A stretch of 64,000 bases of DNA from Vibrio sp. Y2-5. Its GTDB lineage: Bacteria > Pseudomonadota > Gammaproteobacteria > Enterobacterales > Vibrionaceae. Position 1 is the first letter of the stretch; every line of letters begins with the position of its first letter. Of the stretch, positions 24,927 to 33,179 are shown in pieces. The notes beneath the pieces were generated by a model that had not been told where the DNA came from, did not search any database, and saw only the letters and a list, made by a program, of their open reading frames with translations. The stretch lies in assembly GCF_014596725.1 (NCBI RefSeq), contig NZ_JACVEG010000010.1, positions 62,001-126,000 of the forward strand. Reading direction: 5' to 3'. The position numbers and the translations under genes were made by a program.

Positions 24927-26141
24927 ATGAATAAAAGTCCATCTTTAATTGGCGGAGCTTGTATCATAGCGAGTGTCTGTGTTGGTGCTGGTATGTTAGG
25001 TTTACCGAGTGCTGGTGCTGGAGCCTGGACCCTTTGGTCTTTGATTGCCATTGCTTTCACTATGATTATGATGACAGTATCAGGCTGGATGCTATTAGAA
25101 GCTTTTAAACATTACGATTTAAAAGTATCTTTTGATACCGTTACCAAAGATATGTTGGGTAGCAAAGTTAATCACATTAATAACCTAGCTGTATATTTTG
25201 TTGGCGGGATTTTATTATACGCATATACAACTTCTGCAGGTCTTATCCTACAAGGTGTTTTAGATATTAATAATAAAATAGCTTCAATATTGTTTGTTGC
25301 TATTTTTTCATTGTTTGTTTGGCACTCTACTCGTGCTGTAGACCGTATTTCGGTTGTTCTAATCGCGTTCATGGCCTTAAGCTTCATATTTGGTGTATCA
25401 GGCTTAGCCGTGAATATTGACGCTTCAGTCTTATTTGACCGTATCAGCGAAGAATCTAGCTATGCGCCTTACGCAATGGCGATGTTACCTGTCGCTCTTA
25501 CGTCATTTGGCTACCACCACTCTGTTTCAAGTATGCGTTCTTACTATGGTTGTGAAAACCGAGCTAAGAAAGCGATTCTCGGTGGTACAGCGATTGCGTT
25601 AACTTTATATTTCCTATGGATGCTCAGTATCTACGGAAACTTACCTCGTGCAGAGTTTGGACCTGTCATTGAAAAAGGTGGTGATGTAGATGCATTGCTT
25701 GCTGCATTAAGCGGAGCAATTGATTCAGACAAAGTTGCAAATGCAATCAACGCATTCTCTATGGCGGCAATTCTTTCTTCCTTCATTGGTGTAGGCTTAG
25801 GTGTATTTGACTTCTTAGCCGACTTCTTCAAGTTTGAAGATACAAAGCAAGGTCGCACCAAAACAGCGTTAGCGACTTTCCTACCACCACTAGTATTGTC
25901 TTTACTGTTCCCATTCGGATTCGTTGTTGCGATTGGTTATGCAGGTGCTGCCGCTACAGTTTGGGCTTGTCTAACACCTGCGTTTCTGGCGCGTAAATCT
26001 CGCACTTTGCAAGGTGGTAACGAAGGCTTTATGGCGCCAGGTGGCAATGCAATGATTGTGGTGCTAATCACTTTTGGTGTGTTGACAGCGGTATTCCACT
26101 TTATGTCAATGCTGAACCTACTTCCTGTGTTTACAGGTTAA
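24927..26141 (+). CDS. tnaB: Aromatic amino acid (tryptophan) permease, TnaB/Mtr type
   Basis: A 404-residue inner-membrane transporter of the hydroxy/aromatic amino acid permease family with eleven hydrophobic segments. The N-terminal signature is IGGACIIASVCVGAGMLGLP (residues 8-27) and the mid-protein FGYHHSVSSMRSYYG (near 195) is typical of TnaB/Mtr/TyrP. It should import tryptophan with protons for tryptophanase. The 231-bp gap after tnaA is AT-rich with one hairpin and no gene. The symbol is given by context; Mtr is the alternative. Confidence 0.9.
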   Translation: MNKSPSLIGGACIIASVCVGAGMLGLPSAGAGAWTLWSLIAIAFTMIMMTVSGWMLLEAFKHYDLKVSFDTVTKDMLGSKVNHINNLAVYFVGGILLYAYTTSAGLILQGVLDINNKIASILFVAIFSLFVWHSTRAVDRISVVLIAFMALSFIFGVSGLAVNIDASVLFDRISEESSYAPYAMAMLPVALTSFGYHHSVSSMRSYYGCENRAKKAILGGTAIALTLYFLWMLSIYGNLPRAEFGPVIEKGGDVDALLAALSGAIDSDKVANAINAFSMAAILSSFIGVGLGVFDFLADFFKFEDTKQGRTKTALATFLPPLVLSLLFPFGFVVAIGYAGAAATVWACLTPAFLARKSRTLQGGNEGFMAPGGNAMIVVLITFGVLTAVFHFMSMLNLLPVFTG

Positions 26142-26150
26142 TAAAATAGT

Positions 26151-26176
26151 GGCCTGTTAACTGTTCAAAACAGGCC
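26151..26176 (+). terminator. Hairpin between the permease and ridA
   Basis: GGCCTGTT (26151-26158) pairs with AACAGGCC (26169-26176), followed by a short T-rich stretch. Probably a partial terminator inside the cluster. Confidence 0.55.
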
Positions 26177-26213
26177 AATCTTTTACTTCTTTTAATTAAT
26201 TTGAGAAATAACA

Positions 26214-26597
26214 ATGGCTGATATTCTTAATACATCAAAAGCCCCTTTGGCAATTGGTCCTTATGTTCAAGGTGTTAATCTAGGTGGTATGGTAATTACT
26301 TCAGGTCAATTACCAATTAACCCAGAAACAAAACAGATGCCAGAAGATGTAGCAGAGCAAACGCTACAATCACTAAATAATGCTTTGTCTATCATTGAAG
26401 AAGCAGGTCTAAGTGCAAAAAATATCGTAAAAACAACGGTATTTGTAAAAGACTTAAATGACTTTCCTATTGTAAATAAAACGTATGGTGAGTTTTTTGA
26501 AAGCCATAACGCTTCTTTCCCAGCTCGTTCTTGCGTAGAAGTGGCTCGTTTGCCAATGGACGCAAAAGTTGAAATTGAAGTAATCGCAACAAAATAA
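26214..26597 (+). CDS. ridA: RidA family imine/enamine deaminase
   Basis: A 127-residue YjgF/RidA protein: APLAIGPYVQGV near residue 11, ITSGQLPINPETK near 29, and the substrate-binding Arg in PARSCVEVARLP near 103. RidA hydrolyses 2-aminoacrylate and related imines that damage PLP enzymes. Its place after tryptophanase, which makes 2-aminoacrylate as an intermediate, and before a pyridoxal kinase gene suggests a protective role for the same pathway. Length and motifs are normal. It could equally be a housekeeping copy. Confidence 0.93.
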   Translation: MADILNTSKAPLAIGPYVQGVNLGGMVITSGQLPINPETKQMPEDVAEQTLQSLNNALSIIEEAGLSAKNIVKTTVFVKDLNDFPIVNKTYGEFFESHNASFPARSCVEVARLPMDAKVEIEVIATK

Positions 26598-26644
26598 AAG
26601 TCGAAGACTCCCCCTATATTCGCCTTTTTAAATAAAAACTAAAT

Positions 26645-26687
26645 AGCATGATATTTTCATTTAATGATTATTTTCATGCTTTTTTTT
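26645..26687 (+). terminator. Terminator after ridA
   Basis: AGCATGA (26645-26651) pairs with TCATGCT (26674-26680), with an inner TCAT-TTA-ATGA hairpin, followed by eight Ts. Confidence 0.8.
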
Positions 26688-26720
26688 GTGCCTGATTTTG
26701 ATTAAATATTGGAATGTGAA

Positions 26721-27842
26721 ATGAGAATAAATCATAAAAAATTATTAGTAATCTCTGGCCTGATGGTTTCGAGCCAAGCTTTTGCTTTAACTATTTATCA
26801 AGATGAAACAAATAAAGTTGATGTATCCGGCGCATTTTTAATGGACTATTGGCAGCCAGCTCATTTCCTTGACCACTCTTTTAATACCAGCCGCAGTACT
26901 TTAGGTATCGCGATTGAAAATCAACTAGATAATGGTTGGTCTACAGACGTTAAATTTGAGTGGGACACGTTGTTAAATCCGCCATCAAATTCAATTGGCG
27001 GTATTGACTCAAAAGGAAATTACTCTACTAGTGGTCACGATCAATTCCGTAGCCGTTTGGGTTACTTCACCGTGAACAATGAAGACTGGGGTAGTGTACG
27101 TATTGGTAAGCAATATTCTGCTTACCATGATGTTGCGGGTTACATGGATAACCTAATTGTTTTTGATCCAGATGCGACACCTTTGTTCTCTGATGGTAAA
27201 GATGGTGGCTTCATGGCGACCGCCCGAGGCGACAATCTTGTGGTTTACCGTAAGAGCTTTGATGCGCTAAATCTATCCGCTCAATATGGCTTTAATGATG
27301 TTTCAAATGTCGCCGGTGATTTAAAGCGAGATAGTAATATGGCTATCGCCGTGAGTTATGACTTTGATTTTGGTTTGAGCTTGGGGGCGACCCATATGCA
27401 GAATAAAGTAGATGGTTATGCAGATGCTCTTGATGGCGACTCGCAGCAAATCACTACGCTAGCGGCTAAGTATTCAAATAAGGGACTTCAAGTCTCGGCT
27501 GCCGTCACCGCTGGTAAAAAAGCTCATGAAACAGATTTGCTTTACTATCGAGTAACCGAAGGTAATTCGAATCAATATGCAGACGCTACAGCTTATGACT
27601 TGTATGCTCATTACTACTTTGATATTGGCCTGCGCCCTTATGTTTATTTGTCTCAGGTCAACTTTGATGACCGTTCATTTAATATTGACGGAGAACGTAG
27701 TAGTTACACGCTAGGTTTGAGTTACCATGCAACTCGGCAGTTGATTATTTCTGGTGAAGTGAGAAAAACCGAGGAAGATAATCTAGGTGCTGGTAAGCAA
27801 GAAGATACCCTAAGCGGTATGACTGTCCTATATACGTTTTAA
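26721..27842 (+). CDS. Outer membrane porin, Gram-negative trimeric type
   Basis: A 373-residue porin. The signal peptide MRINHKKLLVISGLMVSSQA ends near AFA (residue 22), followed by beta strands with alternating hydrophobicity and a C-terminal aromatic residue (MTVLYTF) needed for Bam recognition. The loop-3 region (FDPDATPLFSDGKDG) is acidic. The ATG at 26721 is chosen over a TTG at 26709 because GGAA lies 6-8 bp upstream and the signal peptide starts properly. It sits within the tryptophan cluster between ridA and pdxY, suggesting a role in uptake of indole-type substrates; this is inference. Confidence 0.88.
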   Translation: MRINHKKLLVISGLMVSSQAFALTIYQDETNKVDVSGAFLMDYWQPAHFLDHSFNTSRSTLGIAIENQLDNGWSTDVKFEWDTLLNPPSNSIGGIDSKGNYSTSGHDQFRSRLGYFTVNNEDWGSVRIGKQYSAYHDVAGYMDNLIVFDPDATPLFSDGKDGGFMATARGDNLVVYRKSFDALNLSAQYGFNDVSNVAGDLKRDSNMAIAVSYDFDFGLSLGATHMQNKVDGYADALDGDSQQITTLAAKYSNKGLQVSAAVTAGKKAHETDLLYYRVTEGNSNQYADATAYDLYAHYYFDIGLRPYVYLSQVNFDDRSFNIDGERSSYTLGLSYHATRQLIISGEVRKTEEDNLGAGKQEDTLSGMTVLYTF

Positions 27843-27862
27843 TTAGTCTTTAAGGTATAACG

Positions 27863-28717
27863 ATGCAAGGTATTCTTTCAATTCAATCACATGTTTCTTA
27901 TGGACATGCGGGTAACAGTAGTGCTGTATTTCCGATGCAGCGAATGGGCTTCGAAGTATGGCCGATTCATACTGTGCAATTTTCTAACCATACTCAGTAC
28001 CAACAAGGATGGAAGGGAAGTGTGTTTGCTGCAAATCATATTAGGGAAGTGGTTGATGGTCTGAGTAACATCGGAGCATTGGAAGGATGCCGTGCAGTTC
28101 TTACGGGTTATCAAGGTAGTGCAGAGCAGTGTGCTGCTATTGCTGAAATTGTCGAGCAAACACGTTTAGCAAACCCGAGTGCTCTCTATGTATGTGATCC
28201 GGTGATGGGTGCGCCTGACAAAGGGTGCATCGTCGCAGACGGTGTTGCTGAACATTTGCTCACAAAACTAATGCCAATGGCGGATGTTATCGTTCCGAAT
28301 CAATTTGAACTGAGTCAATTTGTCGATATGGAGATCAAAACGCTGGATGATGCGATTTCAGCTTGTCGTAAAGCGTTAACGATGGGACCTAAAATCGTCT
28401 TAGTTAAGCATTTATATTGCTTATCGGACAATGAGTTTTCAATGATGTTGGCAGTCGGTGATAAATGTTATTTAGCGCAACGGCCTCAACTTGATTTTGA
28501 TAAAGCTCTGGTTGGTGTTGGTGACTTGATTTCAGCTGTATTCACTGCAGGACTATTAAAAGGATGGTCAGCGTCACGGGCATTCAAACACTGCAATGAA
28601 GCGGTTTATGGCGTAGTGAAACAAACTAAGTTCGCGGATGAATGGGAACTTCAAACGGTAACCGCTCAGAATGAATTTATTGAACCAACAGAGCAGTTCG
28701 TTTTGAGAGAGTGTTAA
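27863..28717 (+). CDS. pdxY: Pyridoxal kinase PdxY
   Basis: A 284-residue ribokinase-superfamily kinase. Substrate-site motifs are SIQSHVSYGHAGNSSAVFPMQ near residue 6, VCDPVMGAP near 110, and the catalytic anion-hole segment LVGVGDLISAVF near 215, where GxGD is present. It phosphorylates pyridoxal to PLP, the cofactor of tryptophanase. It starts 20 bp after the porin stop and ends in a strong terminator, so it closes the cluster. PdxY type is favoured over PdxK by length and the GHAGNS motif. Confidence 0.94.
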   Translation: MQGILSIQSHVSYGHAGNSSAVFPMQRMGFEVWPIHTVQFSNHTQYQQGWKGSVFAANHIREVVDGLSNIGALEGCRAVLTGYQGSAEQCAAIAEIVEQTRLANPSALYVCDPVMGAPDKGCIVADGVAEHLLTKLMPMADVIVPNQFELSQFVDMEIKTLDDAISACRKALTMGPKIVLVKHLYCLSDNEFSMMLAVGDKCYLAQRPQLDFDKALVGVGDLISAVFTAGLLKGWSASRAFKHCNEAVYGVVKQTKFADEWELQTVTAQNEFIEPTEQFVLREC

Positions 28718-28729
28718 ACCTTAAGCAAT

Positions 28730-28757
28730 AAAAAAGACGCTAATTAGCGTCTTTTTT
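28730..28757. terminator. Terminator of pdxY
   Basis: A palindrome of AAAAAGACGCTAA and its complement with A and T runs on both sides. It also serves the convergent small ORF. Confidence 0.92.
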
Positions 28758-28781
28758 ATTTTTTGAATTCGGCTTGGCATT

Positions 28782-28925
28782 TTATGCCATAGAGATAAGA
28801 CTTAACAGTCCAATAACCGCAAATGTTGGTACACACATAGCAACCGCAGTCATTGAAGGCGTTAACACTTTACCTAGCTCAAGATTATTTTGACCTTTGA
28901 AAATTGATAATAGTGCTGAGTTCAT
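28782..28925 (-). CDS. Small conserved-looking membrane peptide (47 aa)
   Basis: A minus-strand frame reads MNSALLSIFKGQNNLELGKV, then a 24-residue hydrophobic helix (MTAVAMCVPTFAVIGLLSLI) to a stop right after SMA. GGTG precedes the ATG by 6 bp and a CRP-like site lies about 65 bp upstream. It faces the pdxY terminator. I do not recognise a named family. One membrane helix with an amphipathic N-terminus suggests a regulator of a membrane protein or stress peptide. Codon use looks ordinary for the host. Confidence 0.65.
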   Translation of the reverse strand: MNSALLSIFKGQNNLELGKVLTPSMTAVAMCVPTFAVIGLLSLISMA

Positions 28926-28987
28926 TTTTTCACCGTTAAATAGTTAATTGTCTTTCGTCCTGAGGACAGAGCATATTCTACTTGTTG

Positions 28988-29003
28988 TGTGAACTGAGTC
29001 AAC
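28988..29003 (-). promoter_or_regulatory. CRP-like site upstream of the 47-aa peptide
   Basis: TGTGAACTGAGTCAAC differs from the consensus TGTGA-N6-TCACA at one or two positions in the right half. It lies between nadK and the small ORF and closely resembles the tna site. Confidence 0.5.
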
Positions 29004-29051
29004 TTTAAGCTTAAATGGTTTTTGGGTTTATCAAAAATAATTTAGTTTTAG

Positions 29052-29936
29052 TTAGAACAACTTACTTGACCAACCCAGTTTGCTTCTCAACACGCTGTAG
29101 TAACTATAATCCTTTGGATGAATCAGCTTAAGTACATTTGGACTCTGGTAAATGATCACTTCATCACCCGGTGATACAGGCAAAGATATTTGTCCATCAC
29201 AACTCACTTCCTGAGTACCTCTGTTGTCTGGTGACACCACCAACTTAATGCGTCGCTTACCATCAACCACTAAAGGACGACAAGAAAGCGTATGAGGAAA
29301 CATTGGCACTAGTGTAATCGCATTGAGGCTAGGGGAGACAATAGGACCGCCACCAGAAAGAGAATAGGCTGTGGAGCCTGTTGGGGTAGAAATGATAAGA
29401 CCGTCTGAACGCTGAGAGAACGCGAACTTGTCATCAATATACACTTCGAACTCGATCATATGGGCAATTTTGCCTGGGTGAAGCACAGCCTCATTCAAAG
29501 CAGCATTGTGACTTTTGACTTGTCCATGGCGGTGAACTTCCGCTTCCAGTAAGAAGCGCTCTTCTTCCATATATTCACCTTGCAAGACTGCTTGCAGGTG
29601 TGTTTGGAAATCTTCGGGGTTTAGATCCGTCAGAAAGCCTAAGTTGCCGCGATTGACGCCGATAACAGAGATATCAAAGCGAGAGAGCACACGAGCGGCA
29701 CCCAACATATTCCCGTCACCACCGACAACAATCGCGAGGTCTGCCTTTCTACCAAGTTCGATTAAACTTGAGAAGTGGTCTTGAGGAATATCCGTTAAGA
29801 TTTCTTTGAGCCTATCGTCAATAAATACGGAATAACCTAGAGTTGTAAGCCATTGATACAATTCTTTGTGAGTCTGAATTGCTTGTTGATCTCTAGGCTT
29901 GCCAATGATGGCGATGACTTCAAATGGTTTTTTCAT
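29052..29936 (-). CDS. nadK: NAD kinase
   Basis: A 294-residue cytosolic enzyme that makes NADP from NAD and ATP or polyphosphate. The GGDGNMLGAAR motif near residue 72 and the NRGNLGFLTDL and LPTGSTAYSLSGGGPI-like segments (near 95 and 188) are diagnostic. Length is the same as E. coli NadK (292). GGAA lies 8 bp before the ATG. It diverges from grpE, whose heat-shock promoter lies in the 160-bp gap. Confidence 0.97.
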   Translation of the reverse strand: MKKPFEVIAIIGKPRDQQAIQTHKELYQWLTTLGYSVFIDDRLKEILTDIPQDHFSSLIELGRKADLAIVVGGDGNMLGAARVLSRFDISVIGVNRGNLGFLTDLNPEDFQTHLQAVLQGEYMEEERFLLEAEVHRHGQVKSHNAALNEAVLHPGKIAHMIEFEVYIDDKFAFSQRSDGLIISTPTGSTAYSLSGGGPIVSPSLNAITLVPMFPHTLSCRPLVVDGKRRIKLVVSPDNRGTQEVSCDGQISLPVSPGDEVIIYQSPNVLKLIHPKDYSYYSVLRSKLGWSSKLF

Positions 29937-29956
29937 AAGTTTCCAACTGAATTAGG

Positions 29957-29982
29957 CTTGAATCAAAATTCTTCATCCCCAT
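29957..29982 (+). promoter_or_regulatory. Sigma-32 promoter of grpE
   Basis: CTTGAA (29957-29962) and CCCCAT (29977-29982) are separated by 14 bp, an excellent heat-shock promoter match, 114 bp before grpE. Confidence 0.85.
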
Positions 29983-30096
29983 AATAAAGGCAAGTTACGC
30001 TTTTATGCGAATTTTTGTGTCAAGAACGTAAAAGAGAATTCAGTTCCTTAGCGGTTATTACGTAAATGAGATAACTGAAGGAATGCAGGAGATATC

Positions 30097-30711
30097 ATGA
30101 GCAACCAAGAAAACAAAGTTAAAGATGAAGAGCTGAAGCCAGAAGCGGTTGAAGTTGAAGCTGCAGCTGTCGGCACTGATGCTGATATCGATTGGAATCA
30201 AGATGACGCGCAAGAAGGCGAAGTGCTTGATGAGCAAGAAGCAAAAATTGCTCAGCTAGAGGCGGCATTGCTTTCTACTGAACAGCGTTTGAAAGATCAG
30301 CAAGACAGCGTATTACGCGCTAAAGCTGAAGTTGAGAACATGCGTCGTCGTTCTGAGCAAGAAATTGATAAAGCACGTAAATTTGCTTTGAACCGTTTTG
30401 CTGAAGAACTGTTGCCTGTTATCGATAACCTAGAGCGTGCGATTCAAGCGGCTGACATGGAAAACGAAGCGATTAAACCTGTGGTTGAAGGTGTTGAACT
30501 AACACACAAAACTTTCATTGGTGTGATTGAGAAGTTCGGTTTGAAAGAAATTAATCCAGAAGGTGAAGCTTTCAATCCTGAATTCCATCAAGCGATGTCA
30601 ATTCAAGAAAGCCCAGACCACGAATCAAACACCGTTATGTTTGTGATGCAAAAAGGTTATGAGTTAAACGGTCGTGTAGTTCGCCCAGCAATGGTAATGG
30701 TTGCTAAGTAA
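30097..30711 (+). CDS. grpE: GrpE, nucleotide exchange factor for DnaK
   Basis: A 204-residue cochaperone. The N-terminal 45 residues are acidic and disordered, followed by a long coiled coil (about 48-115), then the GrpE beta domain with FIGVIEKFGLKEINPEGEAFNPEFHQAM near 140. It releases ADP from DnaK. The AGGAG ribosome site is 5 bp from the ATG. Its own sigma-32 promoter lies upstream and a terminator follows, so it is separate from dnaKJ. Confidence 0.97.
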   Translation: MSNQENKVKDEELKPEAVEVEAAAVGTDADIDWNQDDAQEGEVLDEQEAKIAQLEAALLSTEQRLKDQQDSVLRAKAEVENMRRRSEQEIDKARKFALNRFAEELLPVIDNLERAIQAADMENEAIKPVVEGVELTHKTFIGVIEKFGLKEINPEGEAFNPEFHQAMSIQESPDHESNTVMFVMQKGYELNGRVVRPAMVMVAK

Positions 30712-30730
30712 TCTTACTGAAAAAGAATGA

Positions 30731-30756
30731 AAACGGGAGGCAAGGGCCTCCCGTTT
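30731..30756 (+). terminator. Terminator of grpE
   Basis: An 11-bp stem AAACGGGAGGC (30731-30741) with 30746-30756, loop AAGG; only a short T-run. Confidence 0.8.
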
Positions 30757-30874
30757 AGTTTGTCGTAAGACAATCTTTATCGAGTGAAATTAGGTTGTAG
30801 GGCGCTGAGTTTATATCCAGCATCAAAAAAAAAGCTCGAAAAGCCGATAATTTTTATTTTTTTTCATTTTTCCC

Positions 30875-30901
30875 CTTGAAATGCTTTTTGCCGCCCTTAT
30901 C
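30875..30901 (+). promoter_or_regulatory. Sigma-32 promoter of dnaK
   Basis: CTTGAAA (30875-30881) and a CCCTTATC -10 region (30894-30901) with a 13-bp spacer lie about 95 bp before the dnaK start. Confidence 0.75.
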
Positions 30902-30995
30902 TATGGGGCATACAAGAAGCAAACATACATGTTTAGCTTTGTGGCCCGATAAGGGCATAACAAACGAACAGAGAATTTATTTCGGAGATAGCCTG

Positions 30996-32909
30996 ATGGG
31001 TAGAATCATTGGTATTGACTTAGGTACGACTAACTCATGTGTTGCTGTACTAGACGGCGACAAACCTCGCGTAATTGAAAACGCAGAAGGTGAGCGTACC
31101 ACCCCTTCTATTATTGCATATACAGACGGCGAAACATTGGTCGGTCAACCTGCAAAACGTCAAGCTGTAACGAACCCAGAAAACACGCTATTTGCTATTA
31201 AGCGTCTTATCGGTCGTCGTTTCGAAGACGAAGAAGTTCAGCGCGATATCGAAATCATGCCATACAAAATTGTACGTGCTGATAACGGTGATGCATGGGT
31301 TGAAGCGAAAGGCCAAAAAATGGCTGCACCTCAAGTTTCAGCAGAAGTTCTTAAGAAAATGAAGAAAACTGCAGAAGACTTCTTAGGTGAAGAAGTAACT
31401 GGTGCTGTAATCACAGTTCCTGCTTACTTCAACGATGCTCAACGTCAAGCAACGAAAGATGCTGGTCGTATTGCAGGTCTAGAAGTTAAACGTATCATCA
31501 ACGAACCAACTGCAGCTGCTCTAGCTTACGGTTTGGATAAGAAAGGCGGCGACCGCGTTATCGCTGTATACGACCTTGGTGGTGGTACATTCGATATTTC
31601 AATCATCGAAATCGATGAAGTTGAAGGCGAGAAGACTTTCGAAGTTCTATCGACCAACGGTGATACTCACCTAGGTGGTGAAGACTTTGACAACCGTCTA
31701 ATCAACTACTTGGTTGACGAGTTCAACAAAGAACAAGGTATCAACCTGAAGAACGATCCACTAGCTATGCAGCGTCTAAAAGAAGCAGCAGAGAAAGCGA
31801 AGATCGAACTTTCTTCAGCTCAGTCTACTGACGTTAACCTACCATACGTGACAGCTGACGCGACTGGTCCTAAGCACATGAACATCAAAGTTTCACGTGC
31901 GAAACTAGAATCTCTAGTTGAAGACTTGGTTCAACGTTCACTAGATCCATTAAAAGTTGCTCTAGCGGATGCAGATCTGTCTGTAGGTGACATCACTGAC
32001 GTTATCCTAGTTGGTGGTCAAACTCGTATGCCTATGGTTCAAGCTAAAGTTACTGAGTTCTTTGGCAAAGAACCTCGTAAAGACGTAAACCCTGATGAAG
32101 CAGTAGCGGTTGGTGCTGCAGTTCAAGGTGGTGTACTTGCTGGTGACGTTAAAGACGTACTTCTTCTAGACGTAACTCCACTGTCTCTAGGTATTGAGAC
32201 TATGGGTGGCGTTATGACTAAGCTAATTGAGAAAAACACGACGATTCCTACTAAAGCGAACCAAGTGTTCTCAACTGCTGAAGATAACCAAAGTGCAGTA
32301 ACGATTCACGTACTACAAGGTGAGCGTAAGCAAGCGACTTATAACAAGTCTCTAGGTCAATTCAACCTAGAAGGTATTCAACCTGCACCACGTGGTATGC
32401 CTCAAATCGAAGTTATCTTCGACCTAGATGCGGATGGTATCCTTCACGTATCTGCGAAAGATAAACAAACTGGTAAAGAGCAGAAGATCACGATCCAAGC
32501 TTCAGGCGGTTTGAGCGACGATGAAATCGAGAAAATGGTACAAGAAGCAGAAGCTAACAAAGAAGCGGACAAGAAGTTCGAAGAGCTAGCAACTGCACGT
32601 AACCAAGCTGACCAAATGATTCACGCAACTCAAAAACAAGTTGCTGAAGCAGGTGAAGCTCTTCCAGCAGAAGATAAAGAGAAAATCGAAGCCGCTGTAG
32701 CAGCACTAGAAACTGCGAAGAAAGGCGACGACAAAGCAGAAATCGATGCAAAAGTTCAAGCGTTGATGGAAGCTTCTCAGAAGCTAATGGAAATTGCTCA
32801 ACAGCAAGCACAAGCACAACAAGGTGCAGGCGATGAGCAGCAATCAGCTTCTAAAGAAGACGATGTTGTTGACGCTGAATTTGAAGAAGTGAAAGACGAC
32901 AAGAAATAA
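30996..32909 (+). CDS. dnaK: Chaperone DnaK (Hsp70)
   Basis: A 637-residue Hsp70. Phosphate loop IGIDLGTTNSCVAV is at residues 5-18, AVITVPAYFNDAQRQATKDA near 140, and the DLGGGTFDISI motif near 195. The substrate domain starts about 390 and the C-terminal lid ends in DVVDAEFEEVKDDKK, the conserved EEV-like acidic tail. The frame is open further upstream, but the start at 30996 (MGRIIGIDLG) has a GGAG site 8 bp before and gives the family length. Sigma-32 promoter upstream; dnaJ follows 270 bp later. Confidence 0.98.
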   Translation: MGRIIGIDLGTTNSCVAVLDGDKPRVIENAEGERTTPSIIAYTDGETLVGQPAKRQAVTNPENTLFAIKRLIGRRFEDEEVQRDIEIMPYKIVRADNGDAWVEAKGQKMAAPQVSAEVLKKMKKTAEDFLGEEVTGAVITVPAYFNDAQRQATKDAGRIAGLEVKRIINEPTAAALAYGLDKKGGDRVIAVYDLGGGTFDISIIEIDEVEGEKTFEVLSTNGDTHLGGEDFDNRLINYLVDEFNKEQGINLKNDPLAMQRLKEAAEKAKIELSSAQSTDVNLPYVTADATGPKHMNIKVSRAKLESLVEDLVQRSLDPLKVALADADLSVGDITDVILVGGQTRMPMVQAKVTEFFGKEPRKDVNPDEAVAVGAAVQGGVLAGDVKDVLLLDVTPLSLGIETMGGVMTKLIEKNTTIPTKANQVFSTAEDNQSAVTIHVLQGERKQATYNKSLGQFNLEGIQPAPRGMPQIEVIFDLDADGILHVSAKDKQTGKEQKITIQASGGLSDDEIEKMVQEAEANKEADKKFEELATARNQADQMIHATQKQVAEAGEALPAEDKEKIEAAVAALETAKKGDDKAEIDAKVQALMEASQKLMEIAQQQAQAQQGAGDEQQSASKEDDVVDAEFEEVKDDKK

Positions 32910-32975
32910 TTTGTTGTAAACGGATGGCTTGTTAAATGGCTGGTCATCTGTGTTCACGATTCATTCTATTTACTT

Positions 32976-33004
32976 GCGGGCGTCAGAGTATCTCTCTCGC
33001 CCGC
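32976..33004 (+). other. GC-rich hairpin in the dnaK-dnaJ gap
   Basis: GCGGGCG (32976-32982) pairs with CGCCCGC (32998-33004), with no T-run. A further 12-bp inverted repeat, ATCTAGATAATA (33026-33037) with 33107-33118, follows. They may set the dnaK:dnaJ transcript ratio. No gene is seen in the 270-bp gap. Confidence 0.5.
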
Positions 33005-33179
33005 ATGTTTCTAGTTGTAGAGTCTATCTAGATAATACTATTTGCTCGTCAACTGATAGCGTCAACATAGTGATTGCTAAGTAAAACCTAAATTTGTTGT
33101 CAGTAATATTATCTAGATTGATTGATAAATGACGGAGAAGCACAGCGCTTCTCGCTCAAAGTAATTGGTAGTTTAAAAC

